A stretch of DNA of 64,000 nt from JAFDZO01 sp044226845 (GCA_044226845.1 JBGAGG010000006.1:124001-188000), one strand, 5' to 3'; counted from the stretch's first letter, positions 44,101 through 52,420 are shown. The notes: a model not told the origin generated them from the sequence alone. A program made the numbers and translations.

Positions 44101-45422
44101 AAGTAATAGTTTTCGGAACAGATAACGGAAAGCTTTATGCAATAAATCAAAACGGAACAGCATTAACCGGCTTCCCGGTATTGCTGAACACTCCGATAAA
44201 ATCTTCCCCGGTAATCTCGGATATAGACGGAGACGGCGCAAAAGAAATTATTGTGTACGCCGGTAACGGTAGACTTTATGTTTACAACATGCAGGGATTT
44301 ATAAAGCCGGGCTTCCCTGTAAAATTACAAAATACAGTTGATGCATTCGGAAATCTTTTAATCGTTCCTTCACCTGCAGTCGGCGATGTTGACGGCGACG
44401 GTTCAAAAGAAATTATAATCGGAACATCAGACAGCACAGTGAACGTAGTAAAAACAAACGGAACGCAGCTGGCAGGTTTCCCTGTAAAGCTTGACGGTAT
44501 GATTTACTCTTCACCGGTAATTTCAAAATTAAATTCAACATCTTATAAAATAGTAGCAGCAAGCGGAAGCGGAACATTGTATGTAATCAATACAAACGGA
44601 ACAGCTTACGCAATGTCAAAGCTTGCTGACGGATTTATTTCTTCACCTGTAGTTGCAGATATAGATGCAGACGGCACAAGAGAAATAATAATCGCAAGCA
44701 CTGACGGAAGAATATTTAATGTCAACGGAACAGAATCACTTCCTGTGAACTGGGAATTCAAATCAGTCTCCGAGATAAACTCATCGCCTGTAGTTGCAGA
44801 TGTAAACGGCGACGGATATCAGGAAGTTACTTACGGAGCGATGAACGGAGCAGTTTACGTACTGGATAAATCAGGCAATATGGATGCAGCCGCTACGATG
44901 CTCTTCTCACAATATAAATCATGGATAGTTTCTTCATCAGCGATAGGGGATATAGACGGCAACGGAATTATGGATATGATTGTGCCTTCATTCGATAAGA
45001 CAATAAAATCTTTTGAATTACCGGGAACAGGTTCAGCAACAGAAATTCAGTGGCAGTCACTCGGTAAAGATTTAGGCAACTCAAGATTTGACGGAGTAGA
45101 CGCAGCACCTACAAATATAACTGACCTTGGAGCAGTATTCAATTATCCTAACCCTGTAAGAGGAACAGAGACATTGTTCAGAGCAGAGCTTCCTGCAGTC
45201 ATCGATGATTTAAAAATCACAGTATTCGATCTGGGCGGTGAGCTTGTTAAATCTTTCAATAAAGCTGACTTTACCCGAAACGGAAATTATTATGAAAGCA
45301 CATGGAATCTGAAAAATGACAGGAACAAAGAAGTTGCAAACGGCGCATACTACTACATTGTAAAAGCTACAATCAGCGGCGCTGAATACATTAAATATTC
45401 TAAAATAGGAGTTTTAAGATGA
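41187..45422 (+). CDS. very large secreted T9SS substrate with FG-GAP/VCBS-type repeats
   Basis: 1,411 residues with a signal peptide (MRKLLLLAWVLAIVIPSAAFA). The N-terminal 480 residues resemble IgGFc-binding-type domains (FQLYVPSNNDNNGRN, RTYLIMASKPVTMQYGS). A LruC-like segment follows (LAYEDLKNSSWNDWDVNDF). Residues about 905-1310 are a run of FG-GAP/VCBS-type blades (LVDLDNDNKLDILIGG, ISDIDGDGAKEIIVYAG), with calcium-type DxDxDG loops forming a beta-propeller. The end is a sorting domain (FNYPNPVRGTETLFRAEL..NGAYYYIVKAT). Its stop overlaps the start of the PorV/PorQ-like gene by 4 nt. Probably a cell-surface adhesin or glue. Confidence 0.85.
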   Translation: MRKLLLLAWVLAIVIPSAAFAGAAGTKFQLYVPSNNDNNGRNVCLIVTAITDSTVIDIIDDNTDGDNDDSFSGVLMKGQSYVRYIKDGAVNDDAGGKADGDYFLVNSNKPSLVSMSTNSDWQHDFVPSDNGTMRGRLFYVYSPPTGFTNRDINVFAYEDSTLVQVYDITTTATTTTGLTNVNTSNQSQIVSTNLNTKEDLINIKTSGRDILVPGRTYLIMASKPVTMQYGSLWGNARDGGGFVPGIKGSSVDSLFYFAIPADNAGEQELRMVSFNNNVTLNLDYLNGNNWTSLGTYNLNALKNADWVAPAGRKYSLFRAYTLGGKVSLFEANWLETGTGSGTADMYSFTSSENGDGAGKNFVIYLGPPGQESNCVDPFSNKKFSQISDGGLFTHVFLSAYYPGTSVRVQDAATGTFIDTTITIAAGRYFDFKVGQAKFNQMKEGGRKPYLKFTATQPIVAAFSNWNDNWMCYATSVLAPGVSVNTNTVQTPLHSRDTVSITSSCTNRSGSTMTNTKTEIKIPDGLHYESSNLSSNHGNIGEGERIHSGDDEIIRWKDYRFDHGDSLKIRVKVRTDSLYRNGSYIPNNTNLPVTTTCHGRVGNDTIITQNTAITNVVNANPIGINENYILAYEDLKNSSWNDWDVNDFVTSLHANVLADNNLKIKTITLDYEALARGSSFDHAFKHKLNIQGSWTATLTVKDSNGTVLNALGFTNRAFNNSGTITVFPSTKQALPPKSGYFNTNTSEGQPGNVKGYTATLSITVNNTSNSLSAFNASISDPFILTEIGNEIHVAALVGNAGNTQNVDNSVVSGLPLYGYYLDLAYKLPANYKWPLEGPTTAIWYAYPSFNPYIISGKVTNTNWYTTPDTGKVWTRRNVVTDNSGFGNIAQDRIEPMNQGLARVTLQDTVSKFFASPKLVDLDNDNKLDILIGGMDNNFYAFKSDGTQISGFPINTGGIIRSTAAVDKKSDGTKVIVFGTDNGKLYAINQNGTALTGFPVLLNTPIKSSPVISDIDGDGAKEIIVYAGNGRLYVYNMQGFIKPGFPVKLQNTVDAFGNLLIVPSPAVGDVDGDGSKEIIIGTSDSTVNVVKTNGTQLAGFPVKLDGMIYSSPVISKLNSTSYKIVAASGSGTLYVINTNGTAYAMSKLADGFISSPVVADIDADGTREIIIASTDGRIFNVNGTESLPVNWEFKSVSEINSSPVVADVNGDGYQEVTYGAMNGAVYVLDKSGNMDAAATMLFSQYKSWIVSSSAIGDIDGNGIMDMIVPSFDKTIKSFELPGTGSATEIQWQSLGKDLGNSRFDGVDAAPTNITDLGAVFNYPNPVRGTETLFRAELPAVIDDLKITVFDLGGELVKSFNKADFTRNGNYYESTWNLKNDRNKEVANGAYYYIVKATISGAEYIKYSKIGVLR

Positions 45423-46333
45423 GAAAAACATTATTTATCATAGCATTAATTGCGTCAATATTAGCATTAGCATCAGTTAAAAATTCCTTCGCTCAAACAG
45501 GCGAAGGAGGGGAAGCAGGGGCTTTTCTAAAGAACGGATACGGCGCAAGAGCATCTGCAATGAGCAATACTTTCACTGCAATTGCAAATGATGTTTCTTC
45601 GATATTTTACAATCCAGCCGGGCTTAGCAGCAATCAAAAGCTGCAGTTCATGGGAATGTATTCGAATCTATACGGCAATATGAACGGAGTAAACTACGGC
45701 AACTTCGGAGTGTCAAAAGGCTTTCAGGCAGGTACATTCGGCCTTGGAGTAATTTATTCTAAAGTATCCGATATTCCTTATGTAACATCTTTATCAGGAC
45801 CCGACGGTTCTACATTCTCCGATAACGAAACTGCTTTCTATCTTTCATACTCAAGAGCAGTTACGGAAAATGTAAGAGTCGGAGCTAACTTAAAACTTAT
45901 CAGCCATACACTTGCAGATGCAAGCGCAACAGGCTTCGGCGCAGATATCGGAGTACTTGCAAAGTTCAACGAGCAGTTTGCCGGCGGACTTGTATTGCAG
46001 GACATCGTTCCTCCGAAGATAAGCCTTGGTTCTCGTTCAGATTCATATCCCGGAAAAATAAAATTAGGCATAGCTTATAAAGTTATCCCGGCGCTTACAA
46101 TTTCTCCTGAGATGAATTACACATTCGATAAAAGCGTGCAGTTTACAGGCGGAGCAGAATATAATGTTTATAAAGATATTATAACTTTGAGAGGCGGATA
46201 TAATTCAGTTTCTACTTCACCTTCATTCGGCGTAGGGATAAATTATATGGATGTTCACCTCGATTACAGTTATAATGTGAACAAAGATTTAGGCGCAGTA
46301 AACAAATTCGGATTTGTAATAAGCCTTAAATAA
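45419..46333 (+). CDS. PorV/PorQ-family outer-membrane protein
   Basis: 304 residues with a signal peptide (MRKTLFIIALIASILALASVKNSFAQ). GYGARASAMSNTFTAIANDVSSIFYNPAGL is the signature start of the PorV/PorQ (UPF0164-like, FadL-type barrel) family; amphipathic strands follow to the C-terminal FGFVISLK. PorV shuttles T9SS cargo to the attachment complex. Its ATGA overlap with the 1,411-residue substrate gene implies coupled synthesis, so it may be a dedicated shuttle for that substrate. Followed by a terminator. Confidence 0.85.
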   Translation: MRKTLFIIALIASILALASVKNSFAQTGEGGEAGAFLKNGYGARASAMSNTFTAIANDVSSIFYNPAGLSSNQKLQFMGMYSNLYGNMNGVNYGNFGVSKGFQAGTFGLGVIYSKVSDIPYVTSLSGPDGSTFSDNETAFYLSYSRAVTENVRVGANLKLISHTLADASATGFGADIGVLAKFNEQFAGGLVLQDIVPPKISLGSRSDSYPGKIKLGIAYKVIPALTISPEMNYTFDKSVQFTGGAEYNVYKDIITLRGGYNSVSTSPSFGVGINYMDVHLDYSYNVNKDLGAVNKFGFVISLK

Positions 46334-46376
46334 AAGTGTAGTAAGTAGTTCTCATTTACAAATAAATAGTAACACT

Positions 46377-46410
46377 AGCCCGTGGGATTTTTTCCTGCGG
46401 GCTTTTTTTG
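46377..46410 (+). terminator. rho-independent terminator
   Basis: AGCCCG pairs with CGGGCT (extended by internal GGGA/TCCT) and is followed by TTTTTTTG, 45 bases after the PorV/PorQ-like gene. Confidence 0.85.
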
Positions 46411-46453
46411 TTTTAAAAGATCTGTAACCTCCTTCCTGCAAACGAGGGGAGTG

Positions 46454-46555
46454 TGGGCGCCTGTCCCGATGAAATCGGGACGCGTAAAAATTATTTCATG
46501 AAGAATTCATGAAATAATTTATGACGCTTTTCGCCGGAGGCGAAAAAGGCGCCCA
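46454..46555. repeat. cloverleaf-shaped inverted-repeat element, copy 1
   Basis: An outer stem TGGGCGCC/GGCGCCCA (46454-46461, 46548-46555) encloses three hairpins. Arm I is GTCCCGAT-GAA-ATCGGGAC (46463-46481). Arm II has base GCGT/ACGC and a perfect 15-bp stem AAATTATTTCATGAA with a 3-nt loop (46482-46527). Arm III is TTTTCGCC-GGA-GGCGAAAA (46528-46546). At most one unpaired base lies at each junction. Copy 2 is at 47450-47582. The gene 46739-47317 lies between them. Confidence 0.9.
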
Positions 46556-46738
46556 TAAGTAAATGCTGCATAGCCAAAAGTTTTAGTGATTTCTTTTTGA
46601 ATTTCTTACTGTAAAAGAAACGTGTATTTTAAAATACACTAAATACCACAACAAATGCCGCGATTTATTTCTAAAATATTTCGACCCGGCGCCCCAGCAA
46701 GACGCAACTCTAATTTCCTAAACTTCAAATTTCTATAT

Positions 46739-47317
46739 ATGAAACCGAAAAACATTATCCTGATTCTCGGGCTTATGTTGTTTAGTCTTCTTTTATTTTC
46801 ATGCAAGACTGCAGTAAAAACTTCTTCGGGAGTAACAACAGATACGGGCAATTACACAGGGCTTAACGAAGAACAAATAATAAATAAAATATCTGAGTTC
46901 AGACAACAGGGCGAATCTATGCTCCGTGATAATAAATTCACTAAAAAAGAAATTAACCTGCAGGGAGAAAACACAACTCCTAAGCTGAAAAAAAATTGGG
47001 ATAAAGCCGACTTGTATTATGACGGTGATAAGCTGAAAAGAATTCAACTCTATCCAAAGAAAAATTACGGTGAAGATACTCAGGAATTTTATGTACAAAA
47101 CGGAACAGTTGTATTTGCATTTTTACAGAAAGGTCCAAAGAATGAAGGAAGAGATACGGGCGAAGATGGAATAGAGGTTTATTTCAACAACGGAAAAATT
47201 TTAAAGACAGTTATAAGACCGACAGGTTCGCTGGATGATGCAGCATTGAAAATTTATGAAGCCGTCTTAGTAGCAGAAGTGAAAGATATATTTGATGTAA
47301 TACAAAAAACACAGTAA
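46739..47317 (+). CDS. lipoprotein of unknown function
   Basis: 192 residues from the ATG at 46739, giving a lipoprotein signal (MKPKNIILILGLMLFSLLLFSC); an upstream in-frame ATG at 46655 adds a basic segment that does not fit. The mature protein has a helical start (NEEQIINKISEFRQQGESML) then beta strands (KADLYYDGDKLKRIQLYPKK, ETQEFYVQNGTVVFAFLQ) and a C-terminal helix. It sits between the two cloverleaf elements, making it a candidate cargo, or simply a host gene that happens to lie there. Confidence 0.7.
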   Translation: MKPKNIILILGLMLFSLLLFSCKTAVKTSSGVTTDTGNYTGLNEEQIINKISEFRQQGESMLRDNKFTKKEINLQGENTTPKLKKNWDKADLYYDGDKLKRIQLYPKKNYGEDTQEFYVQNGTVVFAFLQKGPKNEGRDTGEDGIEVYFNNGKILKTVIRPTGSLDDAALKIYEAVLVAEVKDIFDVIQKTQ

Positions 47318-47449
47318 GTGTTCAGAAAGTTTGGCAATACAATGTAGTGAGTAGTACTTAGTTATGGTATTTGTTTCTCCTTCGCGCCGGAGGAAAATGG
47401 TCCTTATGTTCCGGCGCGTATTATTTTTGCCGAAAATATTGATGTGGTG

Positions 47450-47582
47450 CGGCGCTCCGTCCCGATTTTTTTTTACAAAAAATCGGGACACGCATTAAAC
47501 AAAAATGTTTCTCATAACAATAAGGCTATGAGAAACATTTTTGTTTAAATGCGTTTTTCGCCGGAGGCGAAAAGGAGCGCCG
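47450..47582. repeat. cloverleaf-shaped inverted-repeat element, copy 2
   Basis: An outer stem CGGCGCTCC/GGAGCGCCG (47450-47458, 47574-47582) encloses three hairpins. Arm I is GTCCCGATTTTTT/AAAAAATCGGGAC (47459-47489). Arm II is about 26 bp, starting CGCATT and ending AATGCG, with one bulged T (47491-47553). Arm III is TTTTCGCC-GGA-GGCGAAAA (47555-47573). Arm III is identical to copy 1 and arm I shares its 8 terminal pairs; the outer stem and arm II differ by paired changes. Confidence 0.9.
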
Positions 47583-47624
47583 TAATGTACTCCATGTAAT
47601 GTACTTTAATGAAAACCTGAAGAC

Positions 47625-48065
47625 TTATCTCAGCTTTGCTTCCATAGTGATGTCTATTGCTCCGAGTGCTTTTGATACGGGGCATCCTGCCTTTGCATTG
47701 CCGGCAAGCTCCTGAAATTTTGCATCGTCGATATTCGGAACACTTGCTTCAACAACAAGTTTAATTCCTTTTATTTCCCAGCCTGCATCTTCTTTTTCCA
47801 TATTGAGTAATGCATCAGTTTGAATTTCATCAGGAGGAAATCCTGCTCCGGATAATTGAAAGCTTAGTGCCATTGAAAAGCATCCGGCGTGAGCCGCAGC
47901 TATCAGCTCTTCAGGATTCGTCCATGAAACTTCTTCGCCGTCCTTGCTTACAAATCTTGCTTTGAATGAATATGGTGTATCGCTTAGAACACCGCTTGGA
48001 GTTGATAAAATTCCGTCGCCTTCGGCACCGGTACCATACCATACTGCTGTTGATTTTCTAATCAT
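47625..48065 (-). CDS. OsmC-family peroxide-detoxifying protein
   Basis: 146 residues from the ATG at 48065 (MIRKSTAVWYGTGAEGDG); a longer frame from 48125 has no family support. Redox cysteines are in AHAGCFSMAL and NAKAGCPVSKAL, with the SWTNPEELIAAAHA helix typical of the OsmC subfamily that reduces organic hydroperoxides with thiols. Cytoplasmic. Monocistronic by context. Confidence 0.92.
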   Translation of the reverse strand: MIRKSTAVWYGTGAEGDGILSTPSGVLSDTPYSFKARFVSKDGEEVSWTNPEELIAAAHAGCFSMALSFQLSGAGFPPDEIQTDALLNMEKEDAGWEIKGIKLVVEASVPNIDDAKFQELAGNAKAGCPVSKALGAIDITMEAKLR

Positions 48066-48265
48066 GTTGATTATGAATTTTAGATTAGTTAAAAATTTTA
48101 ACTGAAATAAATCAGTGTTGAGCAATATAACAAATAAAATTCTATAAAAATTTAGAAATAGAATGGCATGATTTATTGCCTGAAAGTGTATCGATATTTA
48201 CATATATAATTATAAAAATAATTATTAATATAGGAATAAAGCAGCCCAATCAAAGGAGGATTTTT

Positions 48266-50353
48266 ATGAAATTCTTTCTATCGGCAATACTTCTTATTAG
48301 TGTTGTATCACTATTAACCGGCTCTACCCCCTCATTTTCTAATTCGGTCTTCACCCCTGAAGAAATAAAACTGCTCTCATCTATACCTGTAAAAATTTAT
48401 TTCAACGGCGAGTATTACTACAGCGATAAGTTTAGATTTAATTTAACCGATGAAAAACGCCGCATGGAGATATATAATTCAGAGGAAAACGATAACTCAG
48501 ATTTTATATCTATGATACCGTTATCATTTGAAAGAAATTACTATGATTTACAGACGAACAACAGTCCGCAGTTAATCTGGCAAAACCCCAATAATCTAAA
48601 TGATGTTCATGCAGTATATACTTTTTCTTCAGAGCCTACAGGATGGTCAGATAGACGGATTCAGTATTTTTATTCAAGCGATAAAGGCGTTATGTGGAAT
48701 CTTATTACTGATATACCACCAACAGTTAATTCCGGTTTTGCCGTTATATCCGGACTAAGCAGCGGCGTACCAGTAATAGCAGCGCATTACCGTCCGGCAA
48801 CATTTGCCAAAACCGTAATATTCATTGATGCATTTCCCGGACTTGGTTCATTTGCTTCATACGAGCCCGGCGGGGGATATCTATGGCCTAAAATTGCAGG
48901 CGGAGAGAATGTAAATCTTACAAATAAGTATTTCTTCCTTTCATCATCTTCCGATTCTCTTAAGTATAATAAAGCAAACAGTTCGCTTGGTAATTTCTCG
49001 GGTTATAATCATGTTGGTAAATCTTCCGGAGGAGCTTATTCAATAGCAGCGGGAATTCAGGGAACTATAGGTATTGCTTATGTTAACAAAGATGCAGCAG
49101 CAGATAATTTCGGCGATGTAATGTTTATGCAGTCAACTAATAATGGCGAAACGTTTTCATCAGCCCAAAAAATATTTGATGCTAACTTCAGCACAGATTC
49201 GCTAGCAGGTTTTATGGGAATATCAATGATATACAGAAACGGAAATCAGCCTTACGTTGCATTTGAAACGGTAAAACAGAATACGATTGGAAATTATTTC
49301 CCCGGAGCGCCAAGCAAAATACGAGTGTGGTCATCTGCACTTAATGGCGGTCAAAGTATTGTAATCGCAGATACCTATAATATAAGCTATGCGCCTGCAA
49401 GAGGAACAACAGATTTAGAAGCACCTATTTGCAGACCGGCTTTGGGACTCAGTTCATCAGGTACTGTTATATATTGTGCGATGATGGTTCAGAATGCAAA
49501 CACGGGCGGAGCAGATTCAACAAGCTATAATGATATCTACATTTCCTATGCATCCGGCGCAACGTTTTCCTCTCCAAGAAGAATGAATCCGGCTGCTCCA
49601 CGTAACGATTGGACTTATCCTTCACCATCAAATTATATTGATATTCAGCTGTTCTCAAATGTAATAAACTTAGTTGTTCAGCGCGATACAATTCCCGGCA
49701 GCAATGTTAATACACCGAATGCAGCAACGGATGCAAGATATTTTTATGTTAAAGCCGATGCTAGTTCAAATACTGTGCTGACTGCACCTTCTCTTTATAA
49801 TCCTGCAAACGGACAACAAAATGAAAGATTGGACCCTACATTTGGCTGGAGTTCCATTGGTCCATATTCCGATCTTCAGTTATCGACATCAAATACGTTT
49901 TCTACTATTCTTCACTCGGTAAGAGTTTCAGAAAATTTGTATCAGCTTCCTTTAGGAATATTAAGTGATCAGGTTACATATTACTGGAGAGTAAGAAAGT
50001 TCGTTAATAATGAGTACAGCAATTGGTCACTCACATACAGTTTCAGAACGGGGATTGCGGGTGTAAATAATATTACTACGATAATTCCAGATAATTTTTA
50101 CTTATATAATAATTATCCTAATCCATTTAATCCGATTACTAAAATTAAATTTGATTTGCCGAAAGGCTCATTGGTTAAAATAAGTGTTTTTGATATTAAC
50201 GGAAGAATTGTTAATGAGCTTGTAAATGAAATGCTTCAGGCAGGAAGCTATGAAACGGAATTCAACGGTGTAAATTTATCCAGCGGAGTTTACTATTACA
50301 GAATTGAAGCAAATGAATTTACTTCGGTGAAAAAAATGATCTTAATAAAATAG
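48266..50353 (+). CDS. secreted T9SS substrate with sialidase/BNR-like body
   Basis: 695 residues from the ATG at 48266, preceded by an AAAGGAGGA binding site 5 bases upstream, which decides the start over the ATG at 48176. Signal peptide MKFFLSAILLISVVSLLTG. The body has BNR-type pieces (RIQYFYSSDKGVMWNLI, FMQSTNNGETFSSAQKI) of a six-bladed propeller. A fibronectin-like part (LYNPANGQQNERLDPTFGW) follows, and then a complete type A sorting domain (NNYPNPFNPITKIKFDLP..KKMILIK). No catalytic sialidase residues could be assigned, so binding is likelier than hydrolysis. Confidence 0.82.
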   Translation: MKFFLSAILLISVVSLLTGSTPSFSNSVFTPEEIKLLSSIPVKIYFNGEYYYSDKFRFNLTDEKRRMEIYNSEENDNSDFISMIPLSFERNYYDLQTNNSPQLIWQNPNNLNDVHAVYTFSSEPTGWSDRRIQYFYSSDKGVMWNLITDIPPTVNSGFAVISGLSSGVPVIAAHYRPATFAKTVIFIDAFPGLGSFASYEPGGGYLWPKIAGGENVNLTNKYFFLSSSSDSLKYNKANSSLGNFSGYNHVGKSSGGAYSIAAGIQGTIGIAYVNKDAAADNFGDVMFMQSTNNGETFSSAQKIFDANFSTDSLAGFMGISMIYRNGNQPYVAFETVKQNTIGNYFPGAPSKIRVWSSALNGGQSIVIADTYNISYAPARGTTDLEAPICRPALGLSSSGTVIYCAMMVQNANTGGADSTSYNDIYISYASGATFSSPRRMNPAAPRNDWTYPSPSNYIDIQLFSNVINLVVQRDTIPGSNVNTPNAATDARYFYVKADASSNTVLTAPSLYNPANGQQNERLDPTFGWSSIGPYSDLQLSTSNTFSTILHSVRVSENLYQLPLGILSDQVTYYWRVRKFVNNEYSNWSLTYSFRTGIAGVNNITTIIPDNFYLYNNYPNPFNPITKIKFDLPKGSLVKISVFDINGRIVNELVNEMLQAGSYETEFNGVNLSSGVYYYRIEANEFTSVKKMILIK

Positions 50354-50375
50354 AGTTATTATATTTATAATAAAA

Positions 50376-50405
50376 ATCCCGTAGACAATTATTTGTCTAC
50401 GGGAT
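50376..50405. terminator. strong hairpin after the T9SS gene
   Basis: ATCCCGTAGACAA pairs perfectly with TTGTCTACGGGAT around a 4-nt loop. The T-run is on the minus strand (TTTTTATT), so it fits termination of leftward transcripts better, although it lies 22 bases after a plus-strand gene. Confidence 0.65.
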
Positions 50406-50520
50406 AGTCATTTGTCCAAAATAACAGAATGAACAATTCTATTGTTTTATACAAACTATTAATGCCTTCTCTGAATTCATATTTTTTCCTTTCCTTTTAA
50501 TGATTCTTAAGTTAGCAAAT

Positions 50521-50547
50521 AAAAACAAACGGGGCTTTACGCCCCGT
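50521..50547 (-). terminator. rho-independent terminator, minus strand
   Basis: ACGGGGC, 5-nt loop, GCCCCGT; on the minus strand it is followed by TTGTTTTT. It closes the stress-type cluster on that strand. Confidence 0.75.
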
Positions 50548-50608
50548 CTTTGTTCAAGAATTCGTCCCGTAACCCCAGATACGGAACTGTTCTAAACAAT
50601 CTTTACAA

Positions 50609-50902
50609 TTATTTTACATTCATTTGGCTTTCATCGCCTGTTACTGTTTTTTGTGAGCTGTCTTTGTTTGTTCCTGTATCCGTCTCATCATCTTCCTCTG
50701 ATTCACCTAAATCAATTGTTCTTTTTGATGTGCCGGTAATTTCTTTATCACCGCCTCCAACTCCTTCAGAGCTTCTTGTTTGTCCATGATCAGGACCTTG
50801 TTGACCTGATTGATTTGAAATGCCGCTTTGTCTGTTTCTGTCGTTCTCTGTATTTTGATCCTGCGTTACTGAGTTCTCTGTGTTTCTGTTTGTATTATCC
50901 AT
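50609..50902 (-). CDS. disordered hydrophilic protein
   Basis: 97 residues of almost only polar amino acids (MDNTNRNTENSVTQDQNTEN..), rich in Asn, Gln, Thr, Gly, Asp and Glu with no hydrophobic core. This composition is typical of hydrophilins or stress-induced desiccation proteins. It is followed downstream by a terminator and upstream by the ferritin-like gene on the same strand, matching a general-stress cluster. Confidence 0.6.
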   Translation of the reverse strand: MDNTNRNTENSVTQDQNTENDRNRQSGISNQSGQQGPDHGQTRSSEGVGGGDKEITGTSKRTIDLGESEEDDETDTGTNKDSSQKTVTGDESQMNVK

Positions 50903-51067
50903 GACTTTTAATCTGATTAAGTTTCAACTATTATGTTCTTGTTTTTCAAATCATGTGCCAAAGAGGGAATATTAAAATCTTATTATACGGGGTTAAAATT
51001 AAAGCATACAATTTCTAAAAATGACATTGATGACATAAGACTGAATTTATTAACAATTGAAAAAACA

Positions 51068-51101
51068 AAACCCTTCACAAAATACTTTTTGTAAAGGGTT
51101 T
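51068..51101 (-). terminator. rho-independent terminator, minus strand
   Basis: AAACCCTT pairs with AAGGGTTT, extended by ACAAA/TTTGT, and is followed on the minus strand by TGTTTTTTC. Lies 55 bases after the DUF892 gene. Confidence 0.8.
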
Positions 51102-51155
51102 CAGCCGAAGAATATTTCAGCTTAAGGAGAAATAAATTTTGCAATTTATTCTTTC

Positions 51156-51716
51156 TTATTTTCGTTTTTTAGCTGCAGGTTTTTTCTTCGTTGATTCTTC
51201 ATCATCTTCTTCTTCGCTCTCACCGTTCATTGCTTCAGGATTTAATTCCTCCGAAATAGATGTAAGCTTTTCATCGGCTCCCTTTTCTTCTTCAAGTGTT
51301 TCATTAAGTAACTCTTCAACCTCTGTGTAACCAAGCAGTCTTGCATATGTAGCTGCGCAGCCATAGCTTGCAATTTCATAATGCTCAACTTTTTGCGCTG
51401 CGCAGATAAGTGCTACATCCATTACCTCCGGAGTTGCATCTTCTTCCATTAGCTCTTTACCTTCTTCTACAAGACCTTCCATGGCTTTGCATTTTTTTCC
51501 TGAAAGGCTTTTTCCGCCTGCAAGCTTTGCAATTTTATCAAGTCTTTCAATCTGTCCTTCTGTTTCTGCAAGGTGATCTGTAAATGCCTGCTTTAGCTCA
51601 GGTGATGTTGCTGCCTTTGCCATTTTAGGTAATGCCTTTGTTAATTGTTTTTCAGCGCTGTAAAGATCTTTTAATTCGTCCATTAAAAAATCTTCAAGAT
51701 TTTTCATTTTAGCCAT
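51156..51716 (-). CDS. DUF892 (YciE-type) ferritin-like protein
   Basis: 186 residues. NLEDFLMDELKDLYSAEKQLTKALPKMAKAA is the diagnostic first helix, with acidic metal ligands in the LSAEK- and HLAETEGQIERL-type segments and the later VEHYEIASYGCAATYARLLG and ETLEEEKGADEKL helices. YciE/YciF-type proteins are ferritin-like diiron bundles of the general stress response. A Lys-rich tail (TKKKPAAKKRK) may bind DNA. Confidence 0.92.
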   Translation of the reverse strand: MAKMKNLEDFLMDELKDLYSAEKQLTKALPKMAKAATSPELKQAFTDHLAETEGQIERLDKIAKLAGGKSLSGKKCKAMEGLVEEGKELMEEDATPEVMDVALICAAQKVEHYEIASYGCAATYARLLGYTEVEELLNETLEEEKGADEKLTSISEELNPEAMNGESEEEDDEESTKKKPAAKKRK

Positions 51717-51737
51717 AGTGATTTTTGTTTTTTAAGT

Positions 51738-52241
51738 TTAATTATTATTTGTTTTTGCTTTTGAATTTTTGTTTGTTATACTTTTCTTAGGCAGTTCTTT
51801 TGTATTTCCTCTTCCTCTAATTTCTGAAATTTCCGCATAGTGCTCACGAAGCGCTTTCAAATCTTCTTCGCATAAATTTTCCGCATCTACAAGTTCATTG
51901 CTTGCACCGCCCATTGAATAAATCAATTCATCCAGCTTAAGCTGCAAAGCTAATGAATCTTTATTCTGACTATGCTGAATAATAAATACCATAAGAAAAG
52001 TTATAATCGTCGTTCCCGTATTTATCACCAGCTGCCAGGTTTCAGAATAATCAAACATGGGACCGGTCAATGCCCACACAACTACAAATCCTAATGCGAT
52101 AGTAAATGCCGGTGCACTTCCTGTAAAAGTTGTAATGCTTCCGGCAGCTTTTTCAAACGTGCTTATTTTTTTAGATTTGATCTTCTTGATCTTATTCTGG
52201 CTGTCCTTTACAATATTTTTCTTTTCCTTTTTAGCCTCCAT
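51738..52241 (-). CDS. low-affinity iron permease-family membrane protein
   Basis: 167 residues. A basic N-terminus precedes STFEKAAGSITTFTGSAPAF and two membrane helices (TIALGFVVVWALTGPMFDYSE, QLVINTGTTIITFLMVFIIQ). HSQNKDSLALQLKLDELI follows. This is the pattern of PF04120-type proteins named low-affinity iron permeases, whose transport function in bacteria is unproven. Its last base overlaps the neighbouring small gene, indicating cotranscription. Confidence 0.88.
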   Translation of the reverse strand: MEAKKEKKNIVKDSQNKIKKIKSKKISTFEKAAGSITTFTGSAPAFTIALGFVVVWALTGPMFDYSETWQLVINTGTTIITFLMVFIIQHSQNKDSLALQLKLDELIYSMGGASNELVDAENLCEEDLKALREHYAEISEIRGRGNTKELPKKSITNKNSKAKTNNN

Positions 52242-52420
52242 TATTTACCGCCAAAGCTTTTGAACAATAATGCAATTATACCGACAATTGCCACAACGGC
52301 AATTACTCCAACCCAAATTCCTGCTTTGAAAATACTTTCTATTGCTCCGCATCCGGGCAACACAGTTAAAGCTGATACTGCAATCACTAAAAGACTGGGT
52401 ATAAGAAAGTTCTGTTTCAT
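52241..52420 (-). CDS. small lipoprotein with a second membrane helix
   Basis: 59 residues from the ATG at 52420 (MKQNFLIPSLLVIAVSALTVLPGC), so a lipobox Cys is followed by GAIESIFKAG and a transmembrane helix (IWVGVIAVVAIVGIIALLF) with KSFGGK. An ATG at 52450 would lengthen it by 10 residues. First gene of the stress-type cluster, overlapping the permease-like gene by 1 nt. Function unknown. Confidence 0.7.
   Translation of the reverse strand: MKQNFLIPSLLVIAVSALTVLPGCGAIESIFKAGIWVGVIAVVAIVGIIALLFKSFGGK

Noticed and set aside
48160..48180. Sigma-54-like TGGCATGATTTATTGCC upstream of the same gene
   Set aside because: The spacing between the GG and GC blocks is one base too long for a sigma-54 site.
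48176..48265. Upstream in-frame extension of the T9SS substrate gene
   Set aside because: The ATG at 48266 has a strong AAAGGAGGA site and begins a proper signal peptide; the extension would bury it.
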